64,000 bases of DNA from Streptomyces sp. NBC_00483 (GCF_036013745.1 NZ_CP107880.1:6696001-6760000); one strand, 5' to 3'; counted from the first letter of the stretch, positions 29,214-39,020 are shown. Numbers and translations are program-made. Notes: a model not told the origin generated them from the letters alone.

Positions 29214-29951
29214 ATGAGCAGGACGCGTCGTACGAATGAGGGTCACGGCAAGGTCGGCAGCGCGCTGTCCGGCATAGCCGTGGCCCTCGGCTGTGTGTTG
29301 TTCCTGGGTGGGTTCGTCTGGGGCGCCATTCTGTACCAGCCGTACACCGTGCCCACCGACTCCATGGACCCGACGATCAAGGCGGGTGACCGGGTGCTCG
29401 CGGAGCGGATCGACGGCAGCGAGGTCAAGCGCGGCGACGTCGTGGTCTTCCAGGAAGCGTCCTGGGGAAACGTTCCGATGGTCAAGCGCGTGGCCGCCGT
29501 CGGCGGTGACAAGATCGCCTGCTGCACGGACAACAAGCTGACCGTGAACGGCAAGCAGATCGACGAGCCGTACCTCCCGAAGGGCGAGAGCGCCTCGCTC
29601 ACGGGCATCAAGACCACGACCGTCCCGCAGGGTCGGCTCTTCCTGCTCGGTGACCACCGCGCCGACTCCCTGGACTCCAGCGCGCACATCGGCGACAGCG
29701 AGAACGGCTCGGTGGAGCGCGGCGCCGTGCAGGGCCGCGTGGACGCTCTGGCGTGGCCCATGGCGTCGATGCAGAAGCCCACCGGGTTCGAGGCGCTGCC
29801 GGGTGGCATCTCGCAGCCGGGGCCGGTGAAGACGGTGCTGGCGGCCATCGTGGCGGGCGCGGTGCTGGTGCTCGGCGGAGCGGCGTACGGGCCGATCGCG
29901 AAGCGCTCGCGGCGCTCGCGCGGCGTGTCCCCGGAACCGGCCCGTGTCTGA
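29214..29951 (+). CDS. sipZ: Type I signal peptidase (SipZ-like)
   Basis: 245 residues from ATG 29214 with GGGAG upstream. Catalytic Ser50 in VPTDSMDPT and Lys in MVKRVAAVGGD; box E LLGDHRADSLDSS. Helices near 17-40 and at the C-terminus (VLAAIVAGAVLVLGGAAYG). The most divergent of the four paralogues in sequence around both catalytic residues. The downstream Nudix gene overlaps its last eight bases. Confidence 0.9.
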   Translation: MSRTRRTNEGHGKVGSALSGIAVALGCVLFLGGFVWGAILYQPYTVPTDSMDPTIKAGDRVLAERIDGSEVKRGDVVVFQEASWGNVPMVKRVAAVGGDKIACCTDNKLTVNGKQIDEPYLPKGESASLTGIKTTTVPQGRLFLLGDHRADSLDSSAHIGDSENGSVERGAVQGRVDALAWPMASMQKPTGFEALPGGISQPGPVKTVLAAIVAGAVLVLGGAAYGPIAKRSRRSRGVSPEPARV

Positions 29952-30456
29952 ACCCGGCCGTGAACTGCGGAAGGTCGCCCGCGTCGTGCTGCTCGACCCG
30001 GAGGAGCGGATCCTGCTCCTGCACGGGCACGAGCCGGGCGACACGGCGGACGACTGGTGGTTCACGCCGGGCGGCGGCCTGGAGGGCGACGAGACGCGTG
30101 AAGAGGCCGCCCTGCGGGAACTGGCAGAGGAGACCGGCATCACCGACGTCGAACTGGGGCCTGTGCTGTGGCAGCGGATCTGCTCCTTCCCCTTCGACGG
30201 TCGGCGCTGGGATCAGGACGAGTGGTACTTCCTGGCCCGTACGAAGACGGCTTCGGCGGAGCTTGGAGAGCTCAAGGGGACGGGCCTGACCGACCTGGAA
30301 CGCCGCAGTGTCGCGGGAGCACGCTGGTGGACGTGCCGGGAACTGGTCGAGGCGCATGAGACGGTGTATCCGACCAGACTCGCCGGGCTGCTGAAGCGGC
30401 TGCTCGACGAAGGTCCCCCGAGCCGGCCCGAGATCCTCGACACGGAAATCGTCTAG
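29944..30456 (+). CDS. Nudix hydrolase
   Basis: 170-residue protein with a full Nudix box (GX5EX7REUXEEXGU) at about 44-66: GGLEGDETREEAALRELAEETGI, split here as GGGLEGDET and REEAALRELAEETGI. Such enzymes hydrolyse nucleoside diphosphates linked to another group; the substrate is not predictable. GTG at 29944 overlaps sipZ, suggesting translational coupling. Confidence 0.9.
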   Translation: MSEPGRELRKVARVVLLDPEERILLLHGHEPGDTADDWWFTPGGGLEGDETREEAALRELAEETGITDVELGPVLWQRICSFPFDGRRWDQDEWYFLARTKTASAELGELKGTGLTDLERRSVAGARWWTCRELVEAHETVYPTRLAGLLKRLLDEGPPSRPEILDTEIV

Positions 30457-30511
30457 AGGCGCACGAGGCTGGCGCACAATAGGGGGACGCACGGCTGAAG
30501 GGGAACATGCC

Positions 30512-30820
30512 ATGAGCGCCGAGGACCTCGAGAAGTACGAGACCGAGATGGAGCTGAAGCTCTACCGGGAGTACCGCGACGTCGTCGGTCTGTTCAAATA
30601 CGTGATCGAGACCGAACGGCGCTTCTACCTCACCAATGACTACGAGATGCAGGTGCACTCGGTCCAGGGCGAGGTGTTTTTCGAAGTGTCGATGGCGGAT
30701 GCCTGGGTCTGGGACATGTACAGGCCCGCTCGATTCGTGAAGCAGGTCCGGGTGCTTACGTTCAAGGACGTGAACATCGAGGAGCTGAACAAGACTGATC
30801 TGGAGCTTCCCGGCAGCTGA
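30512..30820 (+). CDS. DUF2469 protein
   Basis: 102-residue acidic protein highly conserved in actinobacteria (SAEDLEKYETEMELKLYREYRDVV, ending ELNKTDLELPGS). Function unknown. In mycobacteria it sits beside signal peptidase and RNase HII genes and ahead of yraN; here the neighbourhood is the same except that no rnhB is present. Confidence 0.88.
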   Translation: MSAEDLEKYETEMELKLYREYRDVVGLFKYVIETERRFYLTNDYEMQVHSVQGEVFFEVSMADAWVWDMYRPARFVKQVRVLTFKDVNIEELNKTDLELPGS

Positions 30821-30962
30821 TCCGGCCCGTGGGGGCGCGGCGGTGGCGGGGGACCGGTGCTGGGTGGCGGGTGACGGAGTTGTCCACAACCCGTAGGTAG
30901 TTCACCAAGATCCACTTCTTTGCTGCCCGGGCGTCAGCGTGGGTGCCGGAGGTGGTGCCGAC

Positions 30963-31340
30963 GTGAACGCACGGGGAGCACTGGGGAAGTACGGCGAGGA
31001 TCTGGCCGCGAGGCGGCTGACCGAGGCCGGGATGACGGTGCTCGCGCGCAACTGGCGCGCGGGCAGGTCCGGCGAGATCGACATCGTGGCGCGGGACGGC
31101 GACGCGATCGTCGTGTGCGAGGTCAAGACCCGCAGCGGACAGAGCGGCGAGGCCGGGGCCTTCGAGCACCCGATGGCCGCGATCACACCGGTCAAGGCGG
31201 CGCGGCTGCGCGATCTCGCCGAGCGCTGGGTGCAGGAGCACGGGGGAGCGCCGCCCGGCGGCGTCCGCATCGATCTCATCGGCGTGCTGCTGCCTGAGCG
31301 CGGAGCGCCCTGCGTCGAGCATGCGCGAGGGGTGTCCTGA
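30963..31340 (+). CDS. yraN: UPF0102 protein YraN
   Basis: 125-residue endonuclease-fold protein ([38 protein letters not shown]). The D-x-E-V-K arrangement matches restriction-endonuclease-like folds; the cellular role is unclear. GTG at 30963 with GGAGGTG upstream. Its stop overlaps the comM-like start (TGATG). Confidence 0.9.
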   Translation: MNARGALGKYGEDLAARRLTEAGMTVLARNWRAGRSGEIDIVARDGDAIVVCEVKTRSGQSGEAGAFEHPMAAITPVKAARLRDLAERWVQEHGGAPPGGVRIDLIGVLLPERGAPCVEHARGVS

Positions 31341-32959
31341 TGGGCTTCGCGCGTACGTGTTCCGTGGCCCTCGTGGGAGTCGAGGGCGTCGTCGTCGAGG
31401 TGCAGGCGGACCTGGAGCCGGGCATCGCCGCGTTCACGCTCGTGGGGCTGCCGGACAAGAGCCTCACGGAGAGCCGCGACCGGGTCAGGGCTGCGGTGGT
31501 CAATTCCGGGGGCGACTGGCCGCAGAAGAAGCTCACGGTGGGGCTGAGCCCGGCGTCCGTGCCCAAAGGCGGTTCGGGCTTCGACCTGGCCGTCGCCTGT
31601 GCCGTGCTCGGCGCCGCCGAGCGGATCGACCCCAAGGCCCTCGCCGACATCGTGATGATCGGGGAGCTGGGCCTGGACGGGCGGGTGCGGCCGGTGCGGG
31701 GCGTGCTCCCGGCCGTGCTCGCGGCGGCCGACGCCGGTTACGAGCAGGTGGTGGTCCCCGAGTGCACGGCGGGCGAGGCGGCGCTCGTGCCGGGCGTATC
31801 GGTCCTCGGCGTGCGCAGCCTGCGTCAGCTCATCGCCGTGCTCACGGACGAGCCGGTGCCGCAGGAGGAGGCGGACGAGCCGGGGCGGCCCGATCCACTG
31901 CTCGCCGGCCTGAGCATGCCCGGCAGTGGTGTCGGCACGGGTCTCGGCGGCTCCGCGCACGACGGGCAGGGAATCGATCTCTCGGAGGTCGTCGGGCAGC
32001 TGTCCGCCCGCACGGCGATCGAGGTCGCGGCGGCGGGCGGACACCACGTGATGCTGTCGGGGCCGCCGGGTGCGGGCAAGACGATGCTGGCCGAGCGGCT
32101 GCCCGCCATCCTGCCGCCCCTCACCCGTGAGGAGGCCCTGGAGGTCACGGCGATCCACTCGGTCGCGGGAATGCTGCCGCCGGGCAAGTCGATGATCGAC
32201 ACCGCGCCGTACTGCGCCCCGCACCACTCGGCGACCATGCAGTCCCTCGTCGGGGGCGGGCCGGGGATGGCCAGGCCCGGTGCGGTGTCGCTGTCGCACC
32301 GGGGCGTCCTGTTTCTCGACGAGGCCCCCGAGTTCAGCGGCAAGGCGCTCGATGCCCTGCGCCAGCCGCTCGAGGCGGGGCATGTGGTGATCGCGCGCAG
32401 CGCCGGGGTGGTGCGGCTGCCCGCGCGGTTCCTGATGGCTCTTGCCGCGAACCCCTGCCCCTGTGGGCAGTACCGGGCGCTGGGCGGCGAGTGCGACTGC
32501 CCGCCGGCCACGGTCCGCCGCTACCAGGCCAGGCTCTCGGGGCCGCTGCTCGACCGGGTCGACCTCCGCGTGGAGGTGGACGCCGTCACGCGCAACGAGT
32601 TGGCGGGGTATGGGCCGCGGGGCGAGAGCACCAAGGTCGTCGCGGACCGGGTGCGGGAGTCCAGGGAGCGGGCGGCGGCCCGGTTCGCGGACACCCCGTG
32701 GCGGACCAACAGCGAGGTGCCGGGCCACGCCCTGCGCACCCGCTGGCCGGCCGCCCCCGGCGCCCTCGACGAGGCGGAGCTCGACCTGGAGCGCGGCTTC
32801 CTCACCGCGCGCGGTCTCGACCGGGTGCTGCGGGTGGCCTGGACCGTGGCCGACCTCGCCGGCCGGGACCGCCCGTTCGCCCAGGACGTGGCACTCGCGC
32901 TGCAACTACGAACCGGGATCTCGCGCGGGGTGCCGATGACGATCGGGGCGGGGTCGTGA
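31340..32959 (+). CDS. comM: YifB/ComM-family Mg-chelatase-like AAA+ ATPase
   Basis: 539 residues: an N-terminal Lon-protease-like domain (GFARTCSVALVGVEG), an AAA+ module with GPPGAGKTMLAERLP near 240 and VLFLDEAPEF, and a C-terminal Mg-chelatase subunit domain with NPCPCGQY. ComM promotes branch migration in natural transformation of Gammaproteobacteria. Here it is translationally linked to yraN and followed by dprA, though Streptomyces are not known as naturally competent. Confidence 0.92.
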   Translation: MGFARTCSVALVGVEGVVVEVQADLEPGIAAFTLVGLPDKSLTESRDRVRAAVVNSGGDWPQKKLTVGLSPASVPKGGSGFDLAVACAVLGAAERIDPKALADIVMIGELGLDGRVRPVRGVLPAVLAAADAGYEQVVVPECTAGEAALVPGVSVLGVRSLRQLIAVLTDEPVPQEEADEPGRPDPLLAGLSMPGSGVGTGLGGSAHDGQGIDLSEVVGQLSARTAIEVAAAGGHHVMLSGPPGAGKTMLAERLPAILPPLTREEALEVTAIHSVAGMLPPGKSMIDTAPYCAPHHSATMQSLVGGGPGMARPGAVSLSHRGVLFLDEAPEFSGKALDALRQPLEAGHVVIARSAGVVRLPARFLMALAANPCPCGQYRALGGECDCPPATVRRYQARLSGPLLDRVDLRVEVDAVTRNELAGYGPRGESTKVVADRVRESRERAAARFADTPWRTNSEVPGHALRTRWPAAPGALDEAELDLERGFLTARGLDRVLRVAWTVADLAGRDRPFAQDVALALQLRTGISRGVPMTIGAGS

Positions 32960-33041
32960 CGGGGGGCGGGGCTGGCGTGTCCGGGGCGCCGGCGCGGGCC
33001 CTGGCCCCGCACAGGGTGGCGGTGTTGAGGGAGGGCGGGGC

Positions 33042-34211
33042 GTGATGGGTGTGGAAGGGGGCGACGAAGTGCGGCTTGCGCGGGTGCGGCTCACGCGGAT
33101 CGTGGAGCCGGGCTGGGAGGTCGCCGGGCAGTGGCTGCGGGAGTTCGGGGCCGTGGAGACGGTGCGGCGCATCGAGGCGGGGGAGACGGGTGAGCCCTTG
33201 CCCCGGGTGCGGTCCGGGCGCTGGGCGGGGCTGGTCGCGCGGGCCGGGGACGCGCCGCCCGCCGAGCGGGATCTGGCGCGGGCGGCGGCGGCCGGGGCGC
33301 GGTTCGTGTGTCCGGGGGACGCCGAGTGGCCGGGGCAGTTGGACGACCTGGGGGACGGGCGGCCGATCGGGCTCTGGGTGCGGGGCGGGCCGAGCCTGCG
33401 GATGTGGGCGCTGCGCTCGGTGGCCGTGGTGGGCGCGCGGGCCTGCACGGACTACGGGGTGCGGATGGGCGCGAGCCTCGGGGCCGGGCTCGCCGAGCGG
33501 GGCTGGGTCGTGGTCTCGGGCGGGGCCTACGGGGTCGACGCCGCCGCGCATCGTGGGGCGCTCGGGGCGACCGGGGCGACGGTGGCCGTGCTCGCCTGCG
33601 GCATCGACCGGATCTATCCGCGGGGGCACGCCCAGTTGATCGATCGGGTCGCGGAACAGGGACTCGTGATCGGGGAGTTGCCGCCCGGGGATCATCCGAC
33701 GCCCAGCCGGTTCATCCTCCGGAACAGGGTGATCGCCGCGCTCACCAGAGGCACCGTCGTGGTGGAGGCGGCCTATCGCAGCGGAGCGCTGGGCACAGTC
33801 CGTTGGGCGCAGCGCCTCGGGCGGCACGCGATGGGCGTCCCGGGGCCCGTGACCAGCAGCGTCTCCGCGGGAGTGCATGAACTGCTGCGGAAGGAAGCGG
33901 TGCTGGTGACCGATGCGGCAGAAGTCGTGGAGCTGGTCGGGGAGATGGGCGAGCTCGCGCCCGAGCGACGTGGGCCGGTGCTGCCCCGTGATCTGCTGCC
34001 ACCCGGTGCGGCGCGGGTGCTCGCCGCGCTCCCTGCGCGCGGGGTGTGCAGCGTCGCCGAGGCCGGCCGCGGGGCGGGGACGAGTCGGGACGAGACGATC
34101 GGGAGGTTGTACGAACTGCGCTCTTTGGGGTTCGTCGAACGACACGGCGAGGGCTGGCAGTTGACACGCCAGGCGATCGAATCTGTCTTTCCCGGAGGGG
34201 AGCTGTTCTGA
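33042..34211 (+). CDS. dprA: DNA-processing protein DprA (Smf)
   Basis: 389-residue DprA with the Rossmann-like domain at about 125-330: SVAVVGARACTDYG, VVVSGGAYGVDAAAHRGAL, GIDRIYPRGHA and RNRVIAALTRGTVVVEAA. A C-terminal winged helix (ETIGRLYELRSLGFVERHG) follows. DprA loads RecA on single-stranded DNA. Start GTG 33042, seven bases after GGAGG; ATG 33045 is an in-frame alternative. Confidence 0.93.
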   Translation: MMGVEGGDEVRLARVRLTRIVEPGWEVAGQWLREFGAVETVRRIEAGETGEPLPRVRSGRWAGLVARAGDAPPAERDLARAAAAGARFVCPGDAEWPGQLDDLGDGRPIGLWVRGGPSLRMWALRSVAVVGARACTDYGVRMGASLGAGLAERGWVVVSGGAYGVDAAAHRGALGATGATVAVLACGIDRIYPRGHAQLIDRVAEQGLVIGELPPGDHPTPSRFILRNRVIAALTRGTVVVEAAYRSGALGTVRWAQRLGRHAMGVPGPVTSSVSAGVHELLRKEAVLVTDAAEVVELVGEMGELAPERRGPVLPRDLLPPGAARVLAALPARGVCSVAEAGRGAGTSRDETIGRLYELRSLGFVERHGEGWQLTRQAIESVFPGGELF

Positions 34212-34562
34212 CGCGCTGCGTTGCGCCGTCCGGATGACCCCCCGATGACCTTGGCAATTCCGGCAGTTGGCGCTCCGTCGTGATCGGCCGGGGCGACGGA
34301 ACCGTCCACGCGAGTCGACGAAGGGAACGTATCTGCGCAACGACGATCTCCCACCCTTCGCACACTGCGACGCTCCAGTCACGCTACGCTCACCAGGATC
34401 CGGGTTCGTCCCCTCCATCCGGAATTCAGGTGGGTAGCTCGGTACCAGTCATCACCAGACGGGCAACACGGCATCTTCACAGGCAGAGCGATCACAGCGA
34501 CCAGTACGTCAAGCACCCTCGGTTTCCCGGGTACGCAGCAGCAGAACGGCACAAGGCGGCGC
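34212..34562. other. dprA-whiG intergenic region
   Basis: 351 bases with no convincing gene. It contains a BldD-like site and presumably the whiG promoter. Confidence 0.6.
34377..34394 (+). promoter_or_regulatory. Candidate BldD operator upstream of whiG
   Basis: AGTCA, eight bases, TCACC matches the published BldD pattern (AGTgA-n-TCACc). BldD is known to repress whiG in S. coelicolor, so position and motif agree. The site is about 170 bases before the start codon. Confidence 0.5.
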
Positions 34563-35405
34563 ATGCCACAACACACCTCAGGGTCCGACCGGGCGGCGGT
34601 ACCCCCCGCCGCGCGCGGCTCCAGCGTGCGGCCTCCGGCTCCCTCCTCCCTCGAGGAGCTGTGGAGGTCGTACAAGGCGACGGGCGACGAGCGGCTGCGG
34701 GAGCAGCTGATCCTGCACTACTCGCCGCTGGTGAAATATGTGGCGGGCCGGGTCAGCGTGGGGCTGCCGCCCAATGTGGAGCAGGCGGACTTCGTCTCGT
34801 CCGGGGTCTTCGGGCTCATCGACGCGATCGAGAAGTTCGACATCGAGCGCGAGATCAAGTTCGAGACGTACGCGATCACCCGGATCCGCGGCGCGATGAT
34901 CGACGAACTGCGCGCGCTCGACTGGATTCCCCGGTCCGTGCGGCAGAAGGCGCGCAACGTGGAGCGCGCCTACGCCACCCTCGAGGCCCAGCTGCGGCGC
35001 ACTCCTTCGGAGAGCGAGGTGGCCGCGGAGATGGGGGTCGCGCTCGAGGAACTGCACGCGGTTTTCAGTCAGTTGTCGCTGGCGAACGTGGTGGCGCTCG
35101 AGGAGCTGCTGCACGTCGGCAGTGAGGGCGGCAGCGACCGGCTCAGCGTCCTGGACACGCTCGAGGACCACGCCGCGGACAATCCGGTGGAGGTCGCCGA
35201 GGACCGGGAGCTGCGGCGCTTCCTGGCGCGGGCGATCAATACGCTGCCGGAACGCGAGAAGACCGTCGTCACGCTCTACTACTACGAAGGCCTGACGCTC
35301 GCCGAGATCGGCAATGTGCTCGGGGTCACGGAGAGCCGGGTCAGTCAGATCCATACGAAGTCCGTGCTGCAGCTGCGGGCGAAGCTGGCGAGTTTCGGGC
35401 GCTGA
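34563..35405 (+). CDS. whiG: Sporulation sigma factor WhiG
   Basis: 280-residue FliA-type sigma factor that starts the aerial hypha-to-spore programme in Streptomyces and is held by the anti-sigma RsiG with c-di-GMP. Region 2 contains [21 protein letters not shown] and [19 protein letters not shown]; region 4 has [23 protein letters not shown]. The N-terminal 25 residues are a Pro/Ser-rich extension. ATG at 34563. Confidence 0.96.
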   Translation: MPQHTSGSDRAAVPPAARGSSVRPPAPSSLEELWRSYKATGDERLREQLILHYSPLVKYVAGRVSVGLPPNVEQADFVSSGVFGLIDAIEKFDIEREIKFETYAITRIRGAMIDELRALDWIPRSVRQKARNVERAYATLEAQLRRTPSESEVAAEMGVALEELHAVFSQLSLANVVALEELLHVGSEGGSDRLSVLDTLEDHAADNPVEVAEDRELRRFLARAINTLPEREKTVVTLYYYEGLTLAEIGNVLGVTESRVSQIHTKSVLQLRAKLASFGR

Positions 35406-35518
35406 GGGGCCGCGACCCGGCGGTGCGGCGAATCGTGCCTGCCGCGTGCCTGCCTCCGGTCGGGGGTCCTTGAAGCGGCCGACTCCCGTCGCGGGCCGCA
35501 TCTTCGTAAAGTGGAGAC

Positions 35519-36100
35519 GTGCCTAGGATTCGAGCGGCCTCCGTGGCCGAGCACCGGTCGATGCAGCGCGGCGCCCTTCTGGACGCTGCGCGTTCCCTGC
35601 TGTCCGAGGGCGGGACGGACGCGCTGACGTTTCCCGCGCTCGCGGAACGGACGGGGCTTGCGCGCTCGTCCGTCTATGAATACTTCAAGTCGCGCGCGGC
35701 CGTGGTCGAGGAGCTGTGCGAGGTCGACTTTCCGGTGTGGGCCGCGGAGGTCGAGGCCGGGATGGCGCGGGCCGAGGCGCCCGAGGGCAAGGTCGAGGCG
35801 TATGTGCGGGAGCAGTTGGCGCTGGTGGGGGACCGGCGGCACCGGGCGGTCGTCGCCATCTCCGCGAGTGAGCTGGACGCCGGGGCGCGGGAGAAGATCC
35901 GGGCCGCGCACGGCGGGCTCGTCGCGATGATCGTCGAGGCGCTCGAGCAGATGGGGCATGCGCAGCCCCGGCTCGCCGCGATGCTGGTCCAGGGTGTGGT
36001 GGACGCGGCCGTGCGCAGGATCGAGCTGGGGGCCGCGGAGGAGCCCGGCGTGATCGTGGACGCGGCCGTGGGGATGGCGCTGCGGGGCGTCCGCGGCTGA
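35519..36100 (+). CDS. TetR-family transcriptional regulator
   Basis: 193-residue repressor with an N-terminal helix-turn-helix (ALTFPALAERTGLARSSVYEYFKSR, residues about 42-63). The ligand domain is all-helical and not identifiable. Start GTG 35519; TAAAGT at 35507-35512 would make the message nearly leaderless. It lies alone between whiG and the convergent M23 peptidase gene, and its target is unknown. Confidence 0.87.
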   Translation: MPRIRAASVAEHRSMQRGALLDAARSLLSEGGTDALTFPALAERTGLARSSVYEYFKSRAAVVEELCEVDFPVWAAEVEAGMARAEAPEGKVEAYVREQLALVGDRRHRAVVAISASELDAGAREKIRAAHGGLVAMIVEALEQMGHAQPRLAAMLVQGVVDAAVRRIELGAAEEPGVIVDAAVGMALRGVRG

Positions 36101-36106
36101 GCGGTC

Positions 36107-36236
36107 GGCTCGGCCGACGAGCGCCCCTGGCTACCCGCCCGGCTCAGCCGACGAGTGCCCCTGGCTACCCGCCCGGCTCAGCCGAAGAGCGCGCCCGGCT
36201 ACCTGCCCGGCCTCAGCCGAGGAGCGCCCCCGGCCA
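36107..36236. repeat. 34-bp tandem repeat, about 3.8 copies
   Basis: Units at 36107-36140, 36141-36174, 36175-36208 and a partial fourth from 36209. Each contains GGCTCAGCCGA or a variant. The last unit contains the stop codon of the minus-strand M23 gene, and the other units look like successive copies of that gene's 3' end. Confidence 0.85.
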
Positions 36237-36758
36237 CTCCCACCCCCACACCGGCAGCAGCCTCGAACGTCCCCCGCGCATCAGCGACGGGTCCAGGAGC
36301 GTCAGCGGATTCAGGTATGTGTCGCCCCGAAGCAGGCCCCAGTGCAGGCACGACGGGGCGTCGTGCGGGCAGTGGCCCGTGGGGAGTTGGAGGGTGCCCA
36401 CCACCTCGCCGGCCGTGACCTCCTCGCCCTTGCGGACCGTCGGTGTCACCGGTTCGTACGTCGTGCGCAGAGGCGGGTCGCCGGTGTCCGGGAGCTCCAG
36501 GGACACCACGCCTCTGCCCGCGATCCCGCCCGCGAAGAAGACCCGTCCGTCGGTCACCGCGCGTACGGGGGCATCGATGGGGGCCGCCAGGTCGACCCCG
36601 CGGTGGCCAGGGCCGTAGGGCGTCGCCGGAGGCGCCCAGGCGCGGACCACCGCGGGCCGCTCGCCCACCGGCCACAGGCGGGCGTCCCCCGCTCGTGCCG
36701 AGGACGGGAAGGCCAGCAGCACGAATAGCGCGACCGTCACCGTGAGTAGTTTTCGCAT
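36213..36758 (-). CDS. Secreted M23 (LytM)-family protein, probably degenerate
   Basis: 181 residues with a signal peptide (1-23, ending SSARAG). The M23 domain has the first zinc motif, His52 and Asp56 in GHRGVDL. The second motif reads SCLHWG (Cys137-Leu-His139) where active enzymes have His-x-His, so the usual catalytic histidine appears replaced. It may be a non-enzymatic wall-binding protein, or use a nearby histidine (129 or 132). ATG at 36758. Confidence 0.85.
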   Translation of the reverse strand: MRKLLTVTVALFVLLAFPSSARAGDARLWPVGERPAVVRAWAPPATPYGPGHRGVDLAAPIDAPVRAVTDGRVFFAGGIAGRGVVSLELPDTGDPPLRTTYEPVTPTVRKGEEVTAGEVVGTLQLPTGHCPHDAPSCLHWGLLRGDTYLNPLTLLDPSLMRGGRSRLLPVWGWEWPGALLG

Positions 36759-37047
36759 GGCGCTCAGGTTCCACCGAGGAGCGGCTCCGTGGGGATCATG
36801 GCCGGGAAACGTGGACTACCGAACGGTTGTGGACAGCGGCGTCACCCGGTACCTCGCGGGTCCCGTACACTTCATGTGGCGATCCGGCCCACCGGATCGA
36901 CTTCGCACGCCCCGACACCGGGCCTCACAGGCTTCGTGGCAGTGGCCTATCGGTCCCGTACGACCGCCTCGCAAGAGCGCGAGCGTACGCGGCAGGCACA
37001 CGCAGTGGGCGTCAGGAAACAACCGAGAAAACACAAGGAGTACGGCC

Positions 37048-37977
37048 ATGGCCGTCGTCACGATGCGGGAGCTGCTGGAAAGCGGCGTCCACTTCGGTCA
37101 CCAGACCCGTCGTTGGAACCCGAAGATGAAGCGCTTCATCTTCACGGAGCGCAACGGCATCTACATCATCGACCTTCTCCAGTCGCTGTCGTACATCGAC
37201 CGCGCCTACGAGTTCGTCAAGGAGACCGTCGCCCACGGCGGCACGGTCATGTTCGTCGGTACGAAGAAGCAGGCGCAGGAAGCGATCGCCGAGCAGGCGA
37301 CCCGCGTCGGCATGCCCTACGTGAACCAGCGCTGGCTGGGCGGCATGCTCACCAACTTCTCGACCGTCTACAAGCGTCTGCAGCGCCTCAAGGAGCTCGA
37401 GCAGATCGACTTCGAGGACGTCGCCGCGTCCGGTCTCACCAAGAAGGAGCTTCTCGTGCTCTCGCGCGAGAAGGCCAAGCTGGAGAAGACCCTCGGTGGT
37501 ATCCGCGAGATGTCCAAGGTGCCCAGCGCCGTCTGGATCGTGGACACCAAGAAGGAGCACATCGCTGTCGGCGAGGCCCGGAAGCTCAACATTCCGGTCG
37601 TCGCGATCCTCGACACGAACTGTGACCCCGACGAGGTCGACTACAAGATCCCGGGCAACGACGACGCGATCCGCTCCGTCACCCTGCTCACCCGCGTGAT
37701 CGCCGACGCCGTCGCCGAGGGCCTCATCGCCCGCTCCGGCGTGGCCACGGGCGACCAGAAGCCGGGCGAGAAGGCCGCCGGCGAGCCCCTCGCCGAGTGG
37801 GAGCGCGACCTGCTCGAGGGCGAGAAGAAGGCCGACGACAAGGCCGAGGCGAAGACCGAGGAGAAGGCCGAGGAGAAGGCCGAGGAGGCTCCGGCCGCCG
37901 AGGCTGCCGCCCCCGCCGAGGCCCCGGTCGAGGCTGCCCCCGCCGAGGCTCCGGCCGCGGACGCCGAGCAGGCCTGA
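37048..37977 (+). CDS. rpsB: 30S ribosomal protein S2
   Basis: 309 residues, canonical S2 ([53 protein letters not shown]). The last 75 residues form an actinomycete-type tail of Glu-Lys and then Ala-Pro-Glu repeats. ATG at 37048 with AAGGAG upstream. About 290 bases lie upstream, presumably with the promoter. A strong hairpin separates it from tsf. Confidence 0.97.
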   Translation: MAVVTMRELLESGVHFGHQTRRWNPKMKRFIFTERNGIYIIDLLQSLSYIDRAYEFVKETVAHGGTVMFVGTKKQAQEAIAEQATRVGMPYVNQRWLGGMLTNFSTVYKRLQRLKELEQIDFEDVAASGLTKKELLVLSREKAKLEKTLGGIREMSKVPSAVWIVDTKKEHIAVGEARKLNIPVVAILDTNCDPDEVDYKIPGNDDAIRSVTLLTRVIADAVAEGLIARSGVATGDQKPGEKAAGEPLAEWERDLLEGEKKADDKAEAKTEEKAEEKAEEAPAAEAAAPAEAPVEAAPAEAPAADAEQA

Positions 37978-38001
37978 CCCGTACGGGATTCGGTTTCATG
38001 A

Positions 38002-38039
38002 GGTGACGGCGGGGGTCGACTACGACCCCCGCCTTCACC
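38002..38039 (+). terminator. rpsB-tsf terminator/attenuator
   Basis: 11-bp perfect stem with ACTA loop (38008-38033), extended by five more pairs beyond one mismatch. Positioned to reduce read-through from rpsB into tsf, as described for other bacteria. Confidence 0.75.
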
Positions 38040-38098
38040 CGTGACCGTCACCTTCGTTCTCACACTGCTTCAGACTTCGTAGAGAGAAAACCAGGATC

Positions 38099-38935
38099 AT
38101 GGCGAACTACACCGCCGCTGACGTCAAGAAGCTCCGCGAGCTCACGGGCGCCGGCATGATGGACTGCAAGAAGGCGCTCGACGAGGCCGACGGCAGCGTC
38201 GACAAGGCCGTCGAGGCCCTGCGCATCAAGGGCCAGAAGGGCGTCGCCAAGCGCGAGGGCCGTTCCGCCGAGAACGGCGCGGTCGTCTCCCTCATCGCCG
38301 ACGACAACACCTCCGGTGTCATCGTCGAGCTGAAGTGCGAGACGGACTTCGTCGCCAAGAACCCGAAGTTCCAGGCCGTCGCCGACCAGCTGGTCGCCCA
38401 CGTCGCCAAGACGTCCCCGGCCGACCTCGAGGCGCTGCTCGCCTCCGAGATCGAGGCCGGCAAGACCGTCCAGGCCTTCGTCGACGAGGCCAACGCCAAC
38501 CTCGGCGAGAAGATCGTCCTGGACCGCTTCGCGCAGTTCTCGGGCGCGTACGTCTCTGCCTACATGCACCGCACCATGCCCGACCTGCCCCCGCAGATCG
38601 GTGTTCTGGTCGAGCTGGACAAGGCCGACGCCGAGCTGGCCAAGGGCATCGCGCAGCACATCGCCGCCTTCGCGCCGAAGTACCTCACCCGTGAGGACGT
38701 TCCGGCCGAGATCGTCGAGTCCGAGCGTCGCGTCGCCGAGGAGACCACGCGCGCCGAGGGCAAGCCGGAGGCCGCGCTCCCGAAGATCGTCGAGGGTCGC
38801 GTCAACGGCTTCTTCAAGGAGGCCACGCTGCTCGGTCAGCCGTACGCCCTCGACAACAAGAAGTCCGTCGAGAAGGTCCTCCAGGAGGCCGGTGTCACCC
38901 TGAAGCGCTTCTCGCGCATCAAGGTCGGCATCTGA
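38099..38935 (+). CDS. tsf: Elongation factor Ts
   Basis: 278-residue nucleotide-exchange factor for EF-Tu. The N-terminal UBA-like domain has VKKLRELTGAGMMDCKKALDE, and the core contains ELKCETDFVAKN. Start ATG 38099, about 120 bases after rpsB. Confidence 0.97.
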   Translation: MANYTAADVKKLRELTGAGMMDCKKALDEADGSVDKAVEALRIKGQKGVAKREGRSAENGAVVSLIADDNTSGVIVELKCETDFVAKNPKFQAVADQLVAHVAKTSPADLEALLASEIEAGKTVQAFVDEANANLGEKIVLDRFAQFSGAYVSAYMHRTMPDLPPQIGVLVELDKADAELAKGIAQHIAAFAPKYLTREDVPAEIVESERRVAEETTRAEGKPEAALPKIVEGRVNGFFKEATLLGQPYALDNKKSVEKVLQEAGVTLKRFSRIKVGI

Positions 38936-39020
38936 GTCCGTACCGCGCCAGACGCGAGACCCCGCTAGGGTCGACAGCAGTCGTTCGGGAACGTGCCGGA
39001 CGACCGCAGTTGTGACGAGG

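Noticed and set aside
28182..30143. 653-residue open frame on the minus strand opposite the signal peptidases
   Set aside because: Antisense shadow of GC-rich genes: Arg/His/Asp-rich, no domain, and it crosses several real genes.
34212..34562. tRNA or small RNA gene upstream of whiG
   Set aside because: No cloverleaf, TPsiC arm or strong hairpin could be found.
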